The translations under genes and the position numbers were made by a program. From positions 496,001-560,000 of the forward strand of contig NZ_JBNFVY010000001.1 of the NCBI RefSeq assembly GCF_049943335.1: a stretch of 64,000 bases of DNA, given 5' to 3'. The notes beneath the pieces are model-generated. The model had not been told where the DNA came from, ran no database searches, and saw only the letters and a list, made by a program, of their open reading frames with translations. This DNA comes from JBNFVY01 sp049943335. Its GTDB lineage: Bacteria > Pseudomonadota > Alphaproteobacteria > Rhodobacterales > Rhodobacteraceae. Shown here one piece after another: positions 45,519 through 55,266 of this stretch. Position 1 is the stretch's first letter; each line of letters starts with the position of its first letter.

Positions 45519-46109
45519 GGGCCGTATTTTTTTGGCGTGCGAACGAAGGTCACATCGCCGCCCCCAACGCATGCTTTGCGCGTTGGATCACAAAATCTGG
45601 TCACATTTGTCGGTTCAGATGATCCGAGCGCGTTTTCGGAACGCGGCTGAAACCACCCCGCCATTGTGCCAAGAATGATGTTCAGAAAGGCGGGCGTCAG
45701 TTCGACAAACCGGGAAATCTGGCTTTTTGGAAAGAAGGCAATCGGCGACTGCACCGCCTTCTTGATCGCAGTGGCCCGACCCGCCACCGCGCCAGCCGCA
45801 GCATCTTGTTGGTCTGCCGGCGCCGCCGCTGACCATCTCTCGCCCCGTGTCTTTGCCCTTACGGATGAAGCCCAAAACGCCTTCGCCGAGGGCCGGGCTG
45901 AACCGCCCGCGCTTTCACGTGCTGGCTGATGGTTCGGCCCCAAGTCACAATCGCGGTCTTGGATTTCTTGTTCCGCGACGCGGAACGGTCGGGCGCGCCA
46001 GTGCAGCACCCTACCAGATTTCAGCGTTTCCCTTTCGTCAACTTGCACATCTGCGTGGCATCCGACGCAAAAGGGCGGTATGCAGCGCTCCGACCAGACG
46101 GAGCGAAAC
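45519..46109. other. 591-base gap between the lipoprotein gene and lysA
   Basis: No supported gene. Frames are open on both strands. A minus frame (45449-46111, 220 codons) would overlap both neighbours, and plus frames at 45666-45929 and 45847-46287 have no ribosome sites. Part of the minus frame (SPIAFFPKSQISRFVELTPA) reads like protein, so this may be a decayed gene or a fast-evolving one. The lysA ribosome site GGAG is at 46100-46103. Confidence 0.4.
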
Positions 46110-47375
46110 ATGGATCATTTTCTCTATCGTGATGGCGTCTTGCACGCCGAGGATGTGCCCCTACCCGATATTGCGGCCGCCGTGGGCACGCCGTTCTATG
46201 TCTATTCGACCGCGACGTTCGAACGCCATTTCCGCCTGTTCGACGAGGCACTTGCCGGAATGGATCATTTGGTCTGCTACGCGATGAAGGCCAATTCGAA
46301 CCAGGCAATCCTGACGATACTGGCCCGTCTGGGGGCAGGATGCGATGTCGTCAGCCAGGGCGAATACCTGCGCGCCAAAGCCGCCGGTTTTCCCGGCGAC
46401 AAGATCGTATTTTCGGGCGTTGGCAAAACACGCGAGGAAATGCGCGTGGCGCTTGAGGGCGGGATCCGCCAGTTCAACCTTGAAAGCGAACCGGAAATAC
46501 GCGCCCTGTCCCAGGTGGCCAGCGACATGGGCGTCACAGCGCCGGTTACCGTGCGGGTAAACCCCGATGTCGATGCCAAAACCCACGCCAAGATCGCCAC
46601 GGGCAAATCGGAAAACAAGTTCGGAATCCCCATTGCCAAAGCCCGCACGGTCTATGCCGAAGCGGCCAGCCTGCCGGGGCTGAAAGTGATCGGGATCGAT
46701 GTGCACATCGGCTCTCAGCTGACCGATCTGGAACCGTTTCGCTCCGCCTACACCAAAGTCGCGGAGCTGACCCAGCAGCTGCGCGCGGATGGGCACGACA
46801 TCCAGAGGCTTGATCTGGGGGGCGGATTGGGCATCCCGTACGAGCGGTCCAACAGCGCACCGCCCCTGCCGCTGGATTATGGGCAGGTGATCCGCGAAAC
46901 CGTCGGTCATCTGGGTTGCGAGATCGAAATCGAACCGGGCCGCCTGATCGCGGGCAACGCGGGCATCCTTGTGTCATCGGTGATTTACGTCAAAGAAGGC
47001 GACGGAAGGGATTTCCTGATCCTCGATGCGGCGATGAACGACCTTATCCGCCCGGCCATGTACGAGGCGTATCACGACATCGTGCCCGTCATCGAACCAA
47101 CACCGGCGACGGAAACCGCAGCGATCGATATCGTCGGACCGGTGTGCGAATCGGGCGACACCTTTGCCAAGCAGCGCGACATGCCGCCGGTCGGTGAAGC
47201 GGACCTGATCGCCTTTCGGTCGGCAGGCGCCTATGGCGCCGTGATGGCGTCAGAATACAATTCACGCCCCTTGATCCCGGAAGTTCTGGTGAAAGGCGAT
47301 CAATTCGCTGTCATACGGCGGCGTCCCACCTTTGACGAGATGATAAATCGCGATACGATCCCCGCGTGGCTCTAA
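46110..47375 (+). CDS. lysA: Diaminopimelate decarboxylase
   Basis: PLP enzyme that decarboxylates meso-diaminopimelate to lysine. The PLP lysine is in CYAMKANSNQAIL; HIGSQLTDLEPF, DLGGGLGIPY and EPGRLIAGNAGI bind the cofactor, and CESGDTFAKQRDMP carries the substrate Cys. Length 421 from ATG 46110 with GGAG 6 bases before. It ends 35 bases before the ATG of the DUF4175 gene. Confidence 0.96.
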   Translation: MDHFLYRDGVLHAEDVPLPDIAAAVGTPFYVYSTATFERHFRLFDEALAGMDHLVCYAMKANSNQAILTILARLGAGCDVVSQGEYLRAKAAGFPGDKIVFSGVGKTREEMRVALEGGIRQFNLESEPEIRALSQVASDMGVTAPVTVRVNPDVDAKTHAKIATGKSENKFGIPIAKARTVYAEAASLPGLKVIGIDVHIGSQLTDLEPFRSAYTKVAELTQQLRADGHDIQRLDLGGGLGIPYERSNSAPPLPLDYGQVIRETVGHLGCEIEIEPGRLIAGNAGILVSSVIYVKEGDGRDFLILDAAMNDLIRPAMYEAYHDIVPVIEPTPATETAAIDIVGPVCESGDTFAKQRDMPPVGEADLIAFRSAGAYGAVMASEYNSRPLIPEVLVKGDQFAVIRRRPTFDEMINRDTIPAWL

Positions 47376-47410
47376 AGCGCACTGCGCGCTGGCCGGCAAC
47401 CGATGGGTGC

Positions 47411-50047
47411 ATGCGAGACGACGATATCTCAAACCCGCAAGTGTTGGGCACATTGCGTTGGCAGGTCCGCCTTACTTGGCTGGGGCTGTTTTCAGAACGC
47501 TGTCTGAGAGGTTTCTGGCCCTTCGCGTCGGTCGTCATGACCGCTTTGGCGGCATTGATGTTGGGCCTTCAGGACATCTTGCCCATCGAAGTGGTCTGGG
47601 GCTTGGCCTTGATCTCGGTGCTTGGCGGTTTGGGTGCTCTGGTTTACGGGGTGCGGCAGTTTCGCTGGCCAAGCCGGGCCGAAGCCTTGGCCCGACTGGA
47701 CGAAACCCTGCCCGGCCGTCCGATTTCCGCAATTCTGGATGAACAGGCCATCGGCGCTGATGACGCGGCATCGCGTGCCGTCTGGCAGGCCCATCGCAAA
47801 CGCATGGCCGCCCGGGCAGCTTCGGCGCGCGCGCCCAAGCCGGACATGCGCATCGCCGCGCGTGACCCTTGGGCCCTGCGTTATGCGGCGCTGCTGGCCT
47901 TGACGGTTGCGGTCATCTTTGGGTCGGTCCTGCGCGTGGGGTCGATATCGAATATGGCCCCCGGGTCTGGCACGCAAATCGCAACTGGCCCGAGTTGGGA
48001 GGGCTGGATCGAACCACCCGCCTACACCGGGAAACCTGCGCTTTATCTGCCTGATCTTGATCCCGGCACGCTTCAGGTGCCGGTCGGATCTACGGTGACC
48101 TTGCGCCTTTATGGCGAGATTGGCGACCTGATCGTCAATGAAACGGTTTCCGGGCGCATCGGGGAAGTGCCCAGTGCGGCCGAACCGACCCAGAGCTTCG
48201 GTGTCACACAAGCGGGACGGTTGGCCATCGAAGGGCCGGGCGGGGCCGCCTGGCGGGTAGAGATTGCCCCGGACGGCAGGCCGCAAGTGCGGCTGGACGG
48301 ACCCATGGAGCGCGCCGCCAACGGCGAATTGCAGCAACCCTTTGCAGCCTCGGACGACTATGGCGTCGTGGCCGGACGCGCGATCTTGACGCTTGATCTG
48401 GACGCGGTGCCGCGCCGCTTCGGCTATGTCCGAAATCCCGATCCGCGGGACGACATCGTGCTGGATCTGCCGATCACCATTTCCGGAACTCGCGCGGATT
48501 TCACCGAAACACTGGTCGAAAATCTGTCCGAACACCCATGGGCGGACTTGCCGGTTCGTCTTCAGTTGACGGTAGAGGATGCCACCGGGCAAGTCGGCAC
48601 CTCGGCTCCGGTGACGGTGAATCTTCCGGGGCGGCGGTTCTTCGATCCCGTGGCCGCGGCCATCATCGAAGAACGGCGTGAACTACTTTGGCATGCGGAC
48701 AATGTCGACCGGGTCAGCAAGGTTCTGCGCGCGATCATGTACCAGCCCGAAGATCTCTTCAAGGATAAGGGCAGCTACCTGCAGCTGCGCATTGCGTTGC
48801 GCCGAATGGAGTTTGCGCGCGACGCCGGGACATTCGACAGCACGGCACGAGACCAGATTGCCAAGGTCCTGTGGGACATCGCCGTGGGGATCGAAGATGG
48901 CACGTTGGAAAATGCGCTGGAGCGGTTGCGCCAGGCGCAGGACAAACTGGCCGAAGCCATCCGGCGTGGGGCATCTGACGATGAAATCGCAGAATTGATG
49001 CAAGAACTGCGCCAGGCCTTGGACGAATACACGCGCCAGTTGGCCCAGCAGGCGCAGCAAGATGGCAATCAACAAGCGCAAAACCAACAGAACATGCAAC
49101 AGATTACAGGCGATCAATTGCAGCAGATGTTGGACCGCCTGCAGCAGTTGATGGAAGAAGGACGCACCGCCGAGGCGCAAGCGCTGCTGGAACAATTGCG
49201 GCAGATGATGGAAAACATGCAGGTCGCGCAAGGCCAGAACGGACAGGGCCAGCAAAGCCCGGGCCAGCAGGCGCTGAACGGCCTGAGCGAGACCCTGCGT
49301 GAACAACAGGGCCTCAACGACGAAACGTTCGGCGATCTGCAGGAACAATTCGGCCAGAATTCGGGCCGGCAGGATCAACAAGGCCAAGGCGGTGAACAGG
49401 GGAACCAGGGCGCGCAGGGTCAGGGTGGCCAGGCACCAAACGGTCAAGGCGGTCGTGGGCAGGGCCCAGACCCCAATGGTGGACCAGCGGATGGCTCGGG
49501 CAGCGGCAGTGAGCGCGCCGAAGGCGGATCCGGTGTCGGCGGCAATGAGGCGCAATCCCTGGCCGGGCGCCAGCAGGCGCTGCGCCAGGAGCTCGATCGA
49601 CAACGCGGAAATTTGCCGGGCGCTGGCACAGACGAAGGTGAGGCTGCGCGCGATGCGCTCGACCGTGCGGGTCGGGCGATGAACGAGGCCGAGCAGGCCC
49701 TGCGTGATGAAGATTTCGCGCGCGCCCTAGACAACCAATCCGATGCGATGGAGGCGCTGCGCGAAGGCATGCGCAATCTGGCCGATCAAATGGCGCAGCA
49801 GCAGTCGGATCAGCAAGGTCAGCAAGGTCAGGCGATGGGCCGGTCAGGGCTGCCGCAGGGGCAAGACCCGCTGGGCCGAAGTTCAGGCAATGCAGGCCAA
49901 GTCGGCACCGAGGATTCGCTGCTTCAGGGGGAAGATGTGTATCGCCGGGCGCGCGAGTTGCTGGATGAAATTCGCCGCCGTTCATCAGATCGCGAACGCC
50001 CCGAAGAAGAGCTTGAATACCTCAAGCGGTTGCTGGATCGTTTCTGA
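47411..50047 (+). CDS. TIGR02302/DUF4175 family membrane protein
   Basis: 878 residues. Two N-terminal membrane helices (about 40-90) are followed by a third near residue 160 (AALLALTVAVIFGSVL), a beta-rich extracytoplasmic region, and a long Gln/Gly-rich stretch (roughly residues 560-800, for example MLDRLQQLMEEGRTAEAQAL). The C terminus is helical and charged (DEIRRRSSDRERPEEELEYL). The family is found in alphaproteobacteria and has no known function. ATG 47411 is preferred; GTG 47366 overlaps the lysA end. Confidence 0.85.
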   Translation: MRDDDISNPQVLGTLRWQVRLTWLGLFSERCLRGFWPFASVVMTALAALMLGLQDILPIEVVWGLALISVLGGLGALVYGVRQFRWPSRAEALARLDETLPGRPISAILDEQAIGADDAASRAVWQAHRKRMAARAASARAPKPDMRIAARDPWALRYAALLALTVAVIFGSVLRVGSISNMAPGSGTQIATGPSWEGWIEPPAYTGKPALYLPDLDPGTLQVPVGSTVTLRLYGEIGDLIVNETVSGRIGEVPSAAEPTQSFGVTQAGRLAIEGPGGAAWRVEIAPDGRPQVRLDGPMERAANGELQQPFAASDDYGVVAGRAILTLDLDAVPRRFGYVRNPDPRDDIVLDLPITISGTRADFTETLVENLSEHPWADLPVRLQLTVEDATGQVGTSAPVTVNLPGRRFFDPVAAAIIEERRELLWHADNVDRVSKVLRAIMYQPEDLFKDKGSYLQLRIALRRMEFARDAGTFDSTARDQIAKVLWDIAVGIEDGTLENALERLRQAQDKLAEAIRRGASDDEIAELMQELRQALDEYTRQLAQQAQQDGNQQAQNQQNMQQITGDQLQQMLDRLQQLMEEGRTAEAQALLEQLRQMMENMQVAQGQNGQGQQSPGQQALNGLSETLREQQGLNDETFGDLQEQFGQNSGRQDQQGQGGEQGNQGAQGQGGQAPNGQGGRGQGPDPNGGPADGSGSGSERAEGGSGVGGNEAQSLAGRQQALRQELDRQRGNLPGAGTDEGEAARDALDRAGRAMNEAEQALRDEDFARALDNQSDAMEALREGMRNLADQMAQQQSDQQGQQGQAMGRSGLPQGQDPLGRSSGNAGQVGTEDSLLQGEDVYRRARELLDEIRRRSSDRERPEEELEYLKRLLDRF

Positions 50048-50971
50048 TCAGCCGCCGCTGTTGAGCTGATCCAAAAGCAGGGTCAGTTTCGCCACTGCCC
50101 CCTGCATCGCAAGATCCAGCCAATCGCGCAGACCGTTCACCGTGTCGACATACGCCGTCAGGCCCCCTTCGAGGGCTGGAACCTTGGCCGCGATCAGGGC
50201 GGCCAGCAGGTAAAGCCCGATCAACAGGGCAATCACCACCACAACGGGCCAGAAACCCAATCCAAAGCCACCACGGCGCTGCCCGGTGGCGACCGGCGCT
50301 TCTTCGTAGTCCCCAGTCGGTTCATCCGCGCGCAGCGTCGAATTGATTTCTTCGATATCCGGCAAAAGGTCGCGCCGGCGCCCACTGGCCGCAGCTGCCC
50401 CCGCCGCACCCCCGGCCTCTTCGACGCCGCGAAGGCGGGCCATCCGTTCGCGCAGTCCCCGGCTTTCCGATCCCGATGACTGGCTTTCGTCCAGGCCCAG
50501 GTCCGGCTGGCTTTCAAGGGTCTCGGATTGGCGCGCCGCGGTTTCGCGGGCCGCCTCTTCTTTCAGGATATCCAGAACGCCCTGGTCCAGCTCTCGCCGT
50601 TGCAGCTTTGGTTCGGCAGGTTCGCTTTGGGGGTCTGCGGCGACGTCTTCTTCGCCGAATATTTCATCCTGATCCTCGCCTGTGGGGACCGTGGCATCCC
50701 CGGCATCGTCGAAAAATTCAGCCGCTTCGGCAGGATCGTAGTCGGCGTGACGGTCGGGCGCGATTTCTTCGGCGGAAAACTGCTCATCTGCCGGTGCAAC
50801 GCCCTCGTGCGGGGGGCTTTCCAGTTCTTCTGCAAGCCCGGGGTCCTGATCCGCAGGCCGCTGAAACCACGTATGACCGCAGTTTGAGCATTGAACATCG
50901 CGTCCACCATCGGGGATGACCTGGACGTCAACTTCGTATTGAGCCCCGCAATTCGGACAAATAAGCCGCAT
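50048..50971 (-). CDS. Zinc-ribbon (MJ0042-type) membrane protein
   Basis: 307 residues. The N terminus is a four-Cys zinc ribbon: CPNCGAQYEVD and VQCSNCGHTWFQ. A long acidic linker follows, and one membrane helix near the C terminus (VVVVIALLIGLYLLAALIAA). The function is unknown; such proteins are common in Rhodobacterales. It ends exactly where the DUF4175 gene ends and diverges from ftsE with 158 bases between. Confidence 0.85.
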   Translation of the reverse strand: MRLICPNCGAQYEVDVQVIPDGGRDVQCSNCGHTWFQRPADQDPGLAEELESPPHEGVAPADEQFSAEEIAPDRHADYDPAEAAEFFDDAGDATVPTGEDQDEIFGEEDVAADPQSEPAEPKLQRRELDQGVLDILKEEAARETAARQSETLESQPDLGLDESQSSGSESRGLRERMARLRGVEEAGGAAGAAAASGRRRDLLPDIEEINSTLRADEPTGDYEEAPVATGQRRGGFGLGFWPVVVVIALLIGLYLLAALIAAKVPALEGGLTAYVDTVNGLRDWLDLAMQGAVAKLTLLLDQLNSGG

Positions 50972-51129
50972 TAATCCCTCTTACCCCATGATCTGCGCCA
51001 AGGGGTCCTGCCCATTTCACGGGTAATTGTTATCGTTCATCAGTCGATTGTCCATTACTTGTGTCGCCCAGATTGCAACAACCGGCGCAGTGAGGCAAAA
51101 CTGTCGCCATAACAACCCGGGGGACAGCA

Positions 51130-51801
51130 GTGATCGAGTTTCGGGACGTCGCCTATGGGTATGGCGATGGCGACCTATTGGCGAACATTGATGTCACGCT
51201 TGCGCCCGGGGGGTTTTATTTCCTGACCGGACCGTCCGGCGCGGGCAAAACGACGTTTCTCAAGTTGTGCTACCGCGACCTTGCCCCGACCGCCGGGCAG
51301 ATTTCGATCCTGGGGCAGGACGGGGCCGGATTGACGCGCGAAGATGTGGCGCAGCTGCGCAGACGCATCGGGGTTGTCCATCAGGATTGTCAGTTCCTGG
51401 ACCATCTGAGCGTCGGGGAAAATGTCGTGCTTCCACTGGCGGTGTCCGGCCGTCCACGTGTCAACGAAGATCTGCACGATTTGTTGCACTGGGTCGGACT
51501 TTCCGCGCAGATCGATGCATTGCCCCCCGAGCTGTCGGGCGGCGAACGTCAGCGCGCGGCGCTGGCGCGGGCGGTCATCATGTCGCCAGACGTGGTCATC
51601 GCGGACGAGCCGACGGGAAATGTCGATTGGGAAATGTCCCTGCGATTGCTCAACCTTCTGGTCGAACTGAACAAGATGGGCAAAACGATTGTGATCGCAA
51701 CGCATGACCTGAACTTGATCCGTACCGCCAAAAGCCACGTTTCGGCACGGGTCTTGCGGATTGCGAACCGGACACTGGTTCAGGCGGGATCGGAACTATG
51801 A
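51130..51801 (+). CDS. ftsE: Cell division ATP-binding protein FtsE
   Basis: ABC ATPase of the FtsEX complex that controls peptidoglycan hydrolases at the division site. Walker A is GPSGAGKT (34-41), the signature LSGGERQRAALARA (135-148) and Walker B VIADEPTGNVD (156-166). Length 223. Start is GTG 51130 with CGGGGGA at 51118-51124. Its stop overlaps the ftsX start by 4 bases. Confidence 0.94.
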   Translation: MIEFRDVAYGYGDGDLLANIDVTLAPGGFYFLTGPSGAGKTTFLKLCYRDLAPTAGQISILGQDGAGLTREDVAQLRRRIGVVHQDCQFLDHLSVGENVVLPLAVSGRPRVNEDLHDLLHWVGLSAQIDALPPELSGGERQRAALARAVIMSPDVVIADEPTGNVDWEMSLRLLNLLVELNKMGKTIVIATHDLNLIRTAKSHVSARVLRIANRTLVQAGSEL

Positions 51802-52700
51802 TGCGACCCTCCAGGATCATGGCTGGCATCCTGCAAAGCGGCCCGTCTGACCGGATCGTTCCCCCCAGCGGGTTCACCGCGCAACTGACGCTTTTTGCAT
51901 CGGGCGCGATGGCATTTCTGGCGGTATTCGCACTGGCGCTGTCCCTGGCGTCGGCGCGATTGGCCGATCGCTGGGCTGAGGGGCTGGCGCGCACGGCGAC
52001 GGTCCGCATTTCCGCGCCCGAGGGCCAGGTGGAACAGCAAACGCAGGCCGCGTTGAACATTCTGCAGACCACGCGCGGTGTCGCGGGCGCGCGGGCGCTG
52101 GATCCCGCCGAGGAACGGGCCTTGCTCGAACCGTGGTTCGGCCCTGACCTGCCGATCGACAGCTTGCCGATCCCCCAGTTGATCGAGGTGGTCGAAACAG
52201 AAGAAGGGTTCGATGCGGACGGGTTACGCTTGCGTTTGCAGGCCGAGGCGCCGGGCGCCGTACTGGACGACCACACCCGTTGGCGAGAGCCTCTGGCACG
52301 GGCCGCAGGCCGGCTGAAATTGCTGGGATTGATTGCCATTTGCCTGATTGCCGCGACCATGGCCGCGATGGTGACATTGGCCGCGAGCGCAGCTTTGGCC
52401 GCGAATGCACAAGTCATCCGGGTTTTACGCCTGGTCGGTGCGCAAGATGGGTATATTGCGGGCGCATTCGTGCGGCGGTTTACATGGCGTGCCTTCGTTG
52501 GCGCGGGGGTGGGCGCTCTTGCAGGGTTGGTCGCGGTGCTTCTTTTGCCTGCGGGCGAAGACGATGGCGGTTTTCTGACCGGGCTGGGCTTTCAGGGCGC
52601 CCATTGGCTGTGGCCATTCGTGGTGCCGGTCTTTGGCGCGGCCGTGGCGTTTTTGGCGACGCGCGCGGCGGCACGTCGAAGCTTGAAGGAACTGATGTGA
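51798..52700 (+). CDS. ftsX: Cell division protein FtsX
   Basis: Membrane partner of FtsE, 300 residues with four helices: one after the cytoplasmic N terminus (FASGAMAFLAVFALALSLA), then a periplasmic domain of about 110 residues, then three (for example LGLIAICLIAATMAAMVTLA). The periplasmic loop would contact hydrolase activators. It is weakly conserved in sequence, so the call leans on the coupling to ftsE. Its last base is shared with the plsC start. Confidence 0.88.
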   Translation: MMRPSRIMAGILQSGPSDRIVPPSGFTAQLTLFASGAMAFLAVFALALSLASARLADRWAEGLARTATVRISAPEGQVEQQTQAALNILQTTRGVAGARALDPAEERALLEPWFGPDLPIDSLPIPQLIEVVETEEGFDADGLRLRLQAEAPGAVLDDHTRWREPLARAAGRLKLLGLIAICLIAATMAAMVTLAASAALAANAQVIRVLRLVGAQDGYIAGAFVRRFTWRAFVGAGVGALAGLVAVLLLPAGEDDGGFLTGLGFQGAHWLWPFVVPVFGAAVAFLATRAAARRSLKELM

Positions 52701-53458
52701 TGGTGGCAATTCAATGGCTGCGTTCGGTCGCATTCATTCTGTCGATGTACATCGGCATGGCCGTCATGGCGGCCTATTACATTCCACTGACCGTCTGGGA
52801 TCGCGTCTGGGCCTACCGCGCTGTGAACGCGTATTGCCGCTATGTGCGGTGGATTGCGTCGTGGATGATTGGGCTACGCTCGGAAATCCGGGGCGAGGTG
52901 CCGCAAGACGAAGTCGTGATCGCATCGAAACACCAGAGTTTTTTCGATATTATCCTGATCGTTTCTGTGGTGCCGCGCCCCAAGTTCATCATGAAAAAGC
53001 AAATCCTGTGGACGCCGATCGTGGGCTGGTTCGCCAAACGGATCGGCTGTGTGCCCGTGGATCGCGGCAAGCGCAGCCTTGCGATCAAAAAGATGGTCGC
53101 AGATGTAAAATCGGGGGACGCGCCGCCGGGGCAATTGATCATCTTTCCGCAGGGGACACGCGTCGCGGTGGGGGCCTATGCATCCTACAAGGTGGGCACA
53201 GCAGTTCTTTACGGCGAAACCGGACAGGCCATCGTGCCCGCGGCAACCAATGTCGGCGTCTTCTGGCCACGGCGCGGGGTCATGCGCAAACCCGGGCTTG
53301 CCGTGTTGGAATTCCTGCCACCGATTGAACCGGGATTGGACCGTCGCGATGTCTTGGCCCGGCTGGAACACCAGGTGGAAACGGCGTCGAACAATTTGAT
53401 GGAAGAAGCGGGAATACCCTCGGTCGATCTGCCGCAAATCGGCGGACCCACACGCTGA
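52700..53458 (+). CDS. plsC: 1-acyl-sn-glycerol-3-phosphate acyltransferase (PlsC-like)
   Basis: Acylates lysophosphatidic acid to phosphatidic acid at the inner membrane. The HX4D motif is His78 to Asp83 (KHQSFFDI). The usual FPEGTR motif reads FPQGTR at 149-154, with Gln for Glu. VPVDRGKRSLAIKKMV matches the third conserved block. Length 252. ATG 52700 overlaps the last base of ftsX. Being co-transcribed with ftsEX links membrane lipid supply with division. Confidence 0.9.
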   Translation: MVAIQWLRSVAFILSMYIGMAVMAAYYIPLTVWDRVWAYRAVNAYCRYVRWIASWMIGLRSEIRGEVPQDEVVIASKHQSFFDIILIVSVVPRPKFIMKKQILWTPIVGWFAKRIGCVPVDRGKRSLAIKKMVADVKSGDAPPGQLIIFPQGTRVAVGAYASYKVGTAVLYGETGQAIVPAATNVGVFWPRRGVMRKPGLAVLEFLPPIEPGLDRRDVLARLEHQVETASNNLMEEAGIPSVDLPQIGGPTR

Positions 53459-53476
53459 AAAGAAGGCAATCGTAAA

Positions 53477-54088
53477 ATGGCTGAACCATGGATCGACGAT
53501 GTCGAAGCCCTTGACGCCATTTACGACACCGCCCCGGCACAAGCGTCGTTGCGCAAGGTCGCCAGGCGCCTGACCCCGACCTATCGCAAGTGGATCATGG
53601 CGTCGCGCTTTTGCATCGTGTCGACCGTGGGGCCCGAGGGGGCAGATGGCAGCCCACGTGGCGACGACGGACCGGTTGTGAGCGAATTGAATGCAGGTAC
53701 GCTGGCCTTGCCTGACTGGCATGGAAACAATCGCGTGGACACGTTGCGCAACGTGGTCCGGGACGGGCGCATCGCGCTGTTGTTCATGGTGCCGGGTTGC
53801 GACAACATGGTGCGGGTGAATGGGCGCGGGCGCGTCAGCGCGGGGGCTGACCTGCGGGCCCGTTTTCAGCGCGATGGCAAGCAGCCGCGCACGGTGATCG
53901 TCATTGCGATTGAAGAGGTCTATTTCCAATGCGCCCGCGCCATCCGTCGGTCGGGTCTGTGGAACGGGCAGGGGCCCGACGATCTGCCAACCGCGGGTGA
54001 CATCCTGGCCGAAATGACCCAAGGCGACATTGATGGCGCGGCCTATGACGCCGAATGGCCCAAGCGCGCCGACAAGACACTGTGGTAA
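53477..54088 (+). CDS. PPOX-class FMN-dependent flavoprotein
   Basis: 203 residues of the pyridoxamine 5'-phosphate oxidase-like family, subgroup MSMEG_1061. The FMN-binding barrel is visible in FCIVSTVGPEGADGSPRGDD, ALPDWHGNNRVDTLRNVV and ALLFMVPGCDNMVRVNGRG. The C terminus ends in the subgroup pattern RADKTLW. The substrate is unknown; a general reductase role is likely. It follows plsC by 18 bases. Confidence 0.88.
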   Translation: MAEPWIDDVEALDAIYDTAPAQASLRKVARRLTPTYRKWIMASRFCIVSTVGPEGADGSPRGDDGPVVSELNAGTLALPDWHGNNRVDTLRNVVRDGRIALLFMVPGCDNMVRVNGRGRVSAGADLRARFQRDGKQPRTVIVIAIEEVYFQCARAIRRSGLWNGQGPDDLPTAGDILAEMTQGDIDGAAYDAEWPKRADKTLW

Positions 54089-54183
54089 TTGCTTGGCGCG
54101 CCGCTCTGCCAATGGCGCTACAGGCCGATGTCCGCGACTGGCACGAACGGCGCTGCCGCCGGGCCCGCGCCGGTGTATGTCGC

Positions 54184-55146
54184 TTACGCGGCCAGCCCCT
54201 TGGACCCCATGTCCAGAAATTTTTTGCGACGATGGGCCAACAACGCATCGGGTTTCTTCTTTTCCAGCCCGTCCAGCATCGACTTCAATGCTTTGCCGAC
54301 CGCGGCAATCGCGTCGGTCGGGTTGCGCTGTGCGCCGCCAACCGGTTCGGGAATGATCTGGTCGATCACGCCCAGTTTCTGCAGGTCTTGCGCGGTGATA
54401 CGCATGGCTTCGGCGGCATCTTGCGCCTTGGCCGCATCTTTCCACAGGATTGACGCGCAGCCTTCGGGTGTGATGACCGAATAGATTGAATGTTCCAGCA
54501 TCGCGACCTTGTTGGCCGCTGCCAGCGCCACGGCCCCGCCCGAACCGCCTTCGCCGATAATCACTGAAACCACCGGAACCTTGACCGAAAGGCACATTTC
54601 GGTGCTGCGGGCGATGGCTTCGGACTGGCCGCGTTCTTCGGCCCCTTTGCCGGGGTAGGCACCGGGCGTATCCACGATGGTGATGATCGGAATAGAGAAT
54701 TTGTCGGCCAGTTGCATCAGGCGGATCGCCTTGCGATAGCCCTCGGGGCGGGCCATGCCGAAATTACGCTCGATCCGCGACTTGGTGTCGTTGCCTTTTT
54801 CCTGACCGATGACCATCACCGGGCGATCGGCGAATCGTGCCAATCCACCCATAACGGCGTGGTCATCGGCAAAGTTCCGGTCGCCCGCAAGCGCGGTGTA
54901 TTCGGTAAACAGCGCTTCGATATAGTCCTTGCAATGGGGCCGGTCGGGGTGACGGGCCACTTGGGTTTTGCGCCAGGGCGACAGATCCTTGTAGAGATCG
55001 CGCAGCATCTCGCGCGCTTTCTTGTCAAGCGCGGCGGCTTCCTTTTCTACGTCCATCTCTTCGTTCTGGCGGGCCAGAGCGCGTAATTCCTCGGCTTTGC
55101 CTTCGATATTGGCCAGACCTTTTTCGAACTCGAGATAGTTGCTCAT
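54184..55146 (-). CDS. accA: Acetyl-CoA carboxylase carboxyltransferase subunit alpha
   Basis: Transfers the carboxyl group from biotin to acetyl-CoA, giving malonyl-CoA for fatty acid synthesis. The crotonase-like core contains TIVDTPGAYPGKGAEERGQS and GEGGSGGAVALAAANKVAML, both typical. Length 320 from ATG 55146 (MSNYLEFEKGLANIEGKAEE). The frame extends further to 55206 without need. It diverges from the AraC-type regulator. Confidence 0.96.
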   Translation of the reverse strand: MSNYLEFEKGLANIEGKAEELRALARQNEEMDVEKEAAALDKKAREMLRDLYKDLSPWRKTQVARHPDRPHCKDYIEALFTEYTALAGDRNFADDHAVMGGLARFADRPVMVIGQEKGNDTKSRIERNFGMARPEGYRKAIRLMQLADKFSIPIITIVDTPGAYPGKGAEERGQSEAIARSTEMCLSVKVPVVSVIIGEGGSGGAVALAAANKVAMLEHSIYSVITPEGCASILWKDAAKAQDAAEAMRITAQDLQKLGVIDQIIPEPVGGAQRNPTDAIAAVGKALKSMLDGLEKKKPDALLAHRRKKFLDMGSKGLAA

Positions 55147-55266
55147 CGCGTGCCTCATGCCACTTGGTGTTGCACCGTATATGGCGGTCTTGCCGATATT
55201 ATGCAACTCAGCAAGACCTGCATATCATTGCCATGGCATGGCACGGGTGCACCACAAGAGGTACGC

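Noticed and set aside
52874..54595. 573-codon minus-strand frame across plsC, the PPOX gene and the end of accA
   Set aside because: It crosses well-supported genes on both strands and shows no domain; a typical shadow in high-GC DNA.
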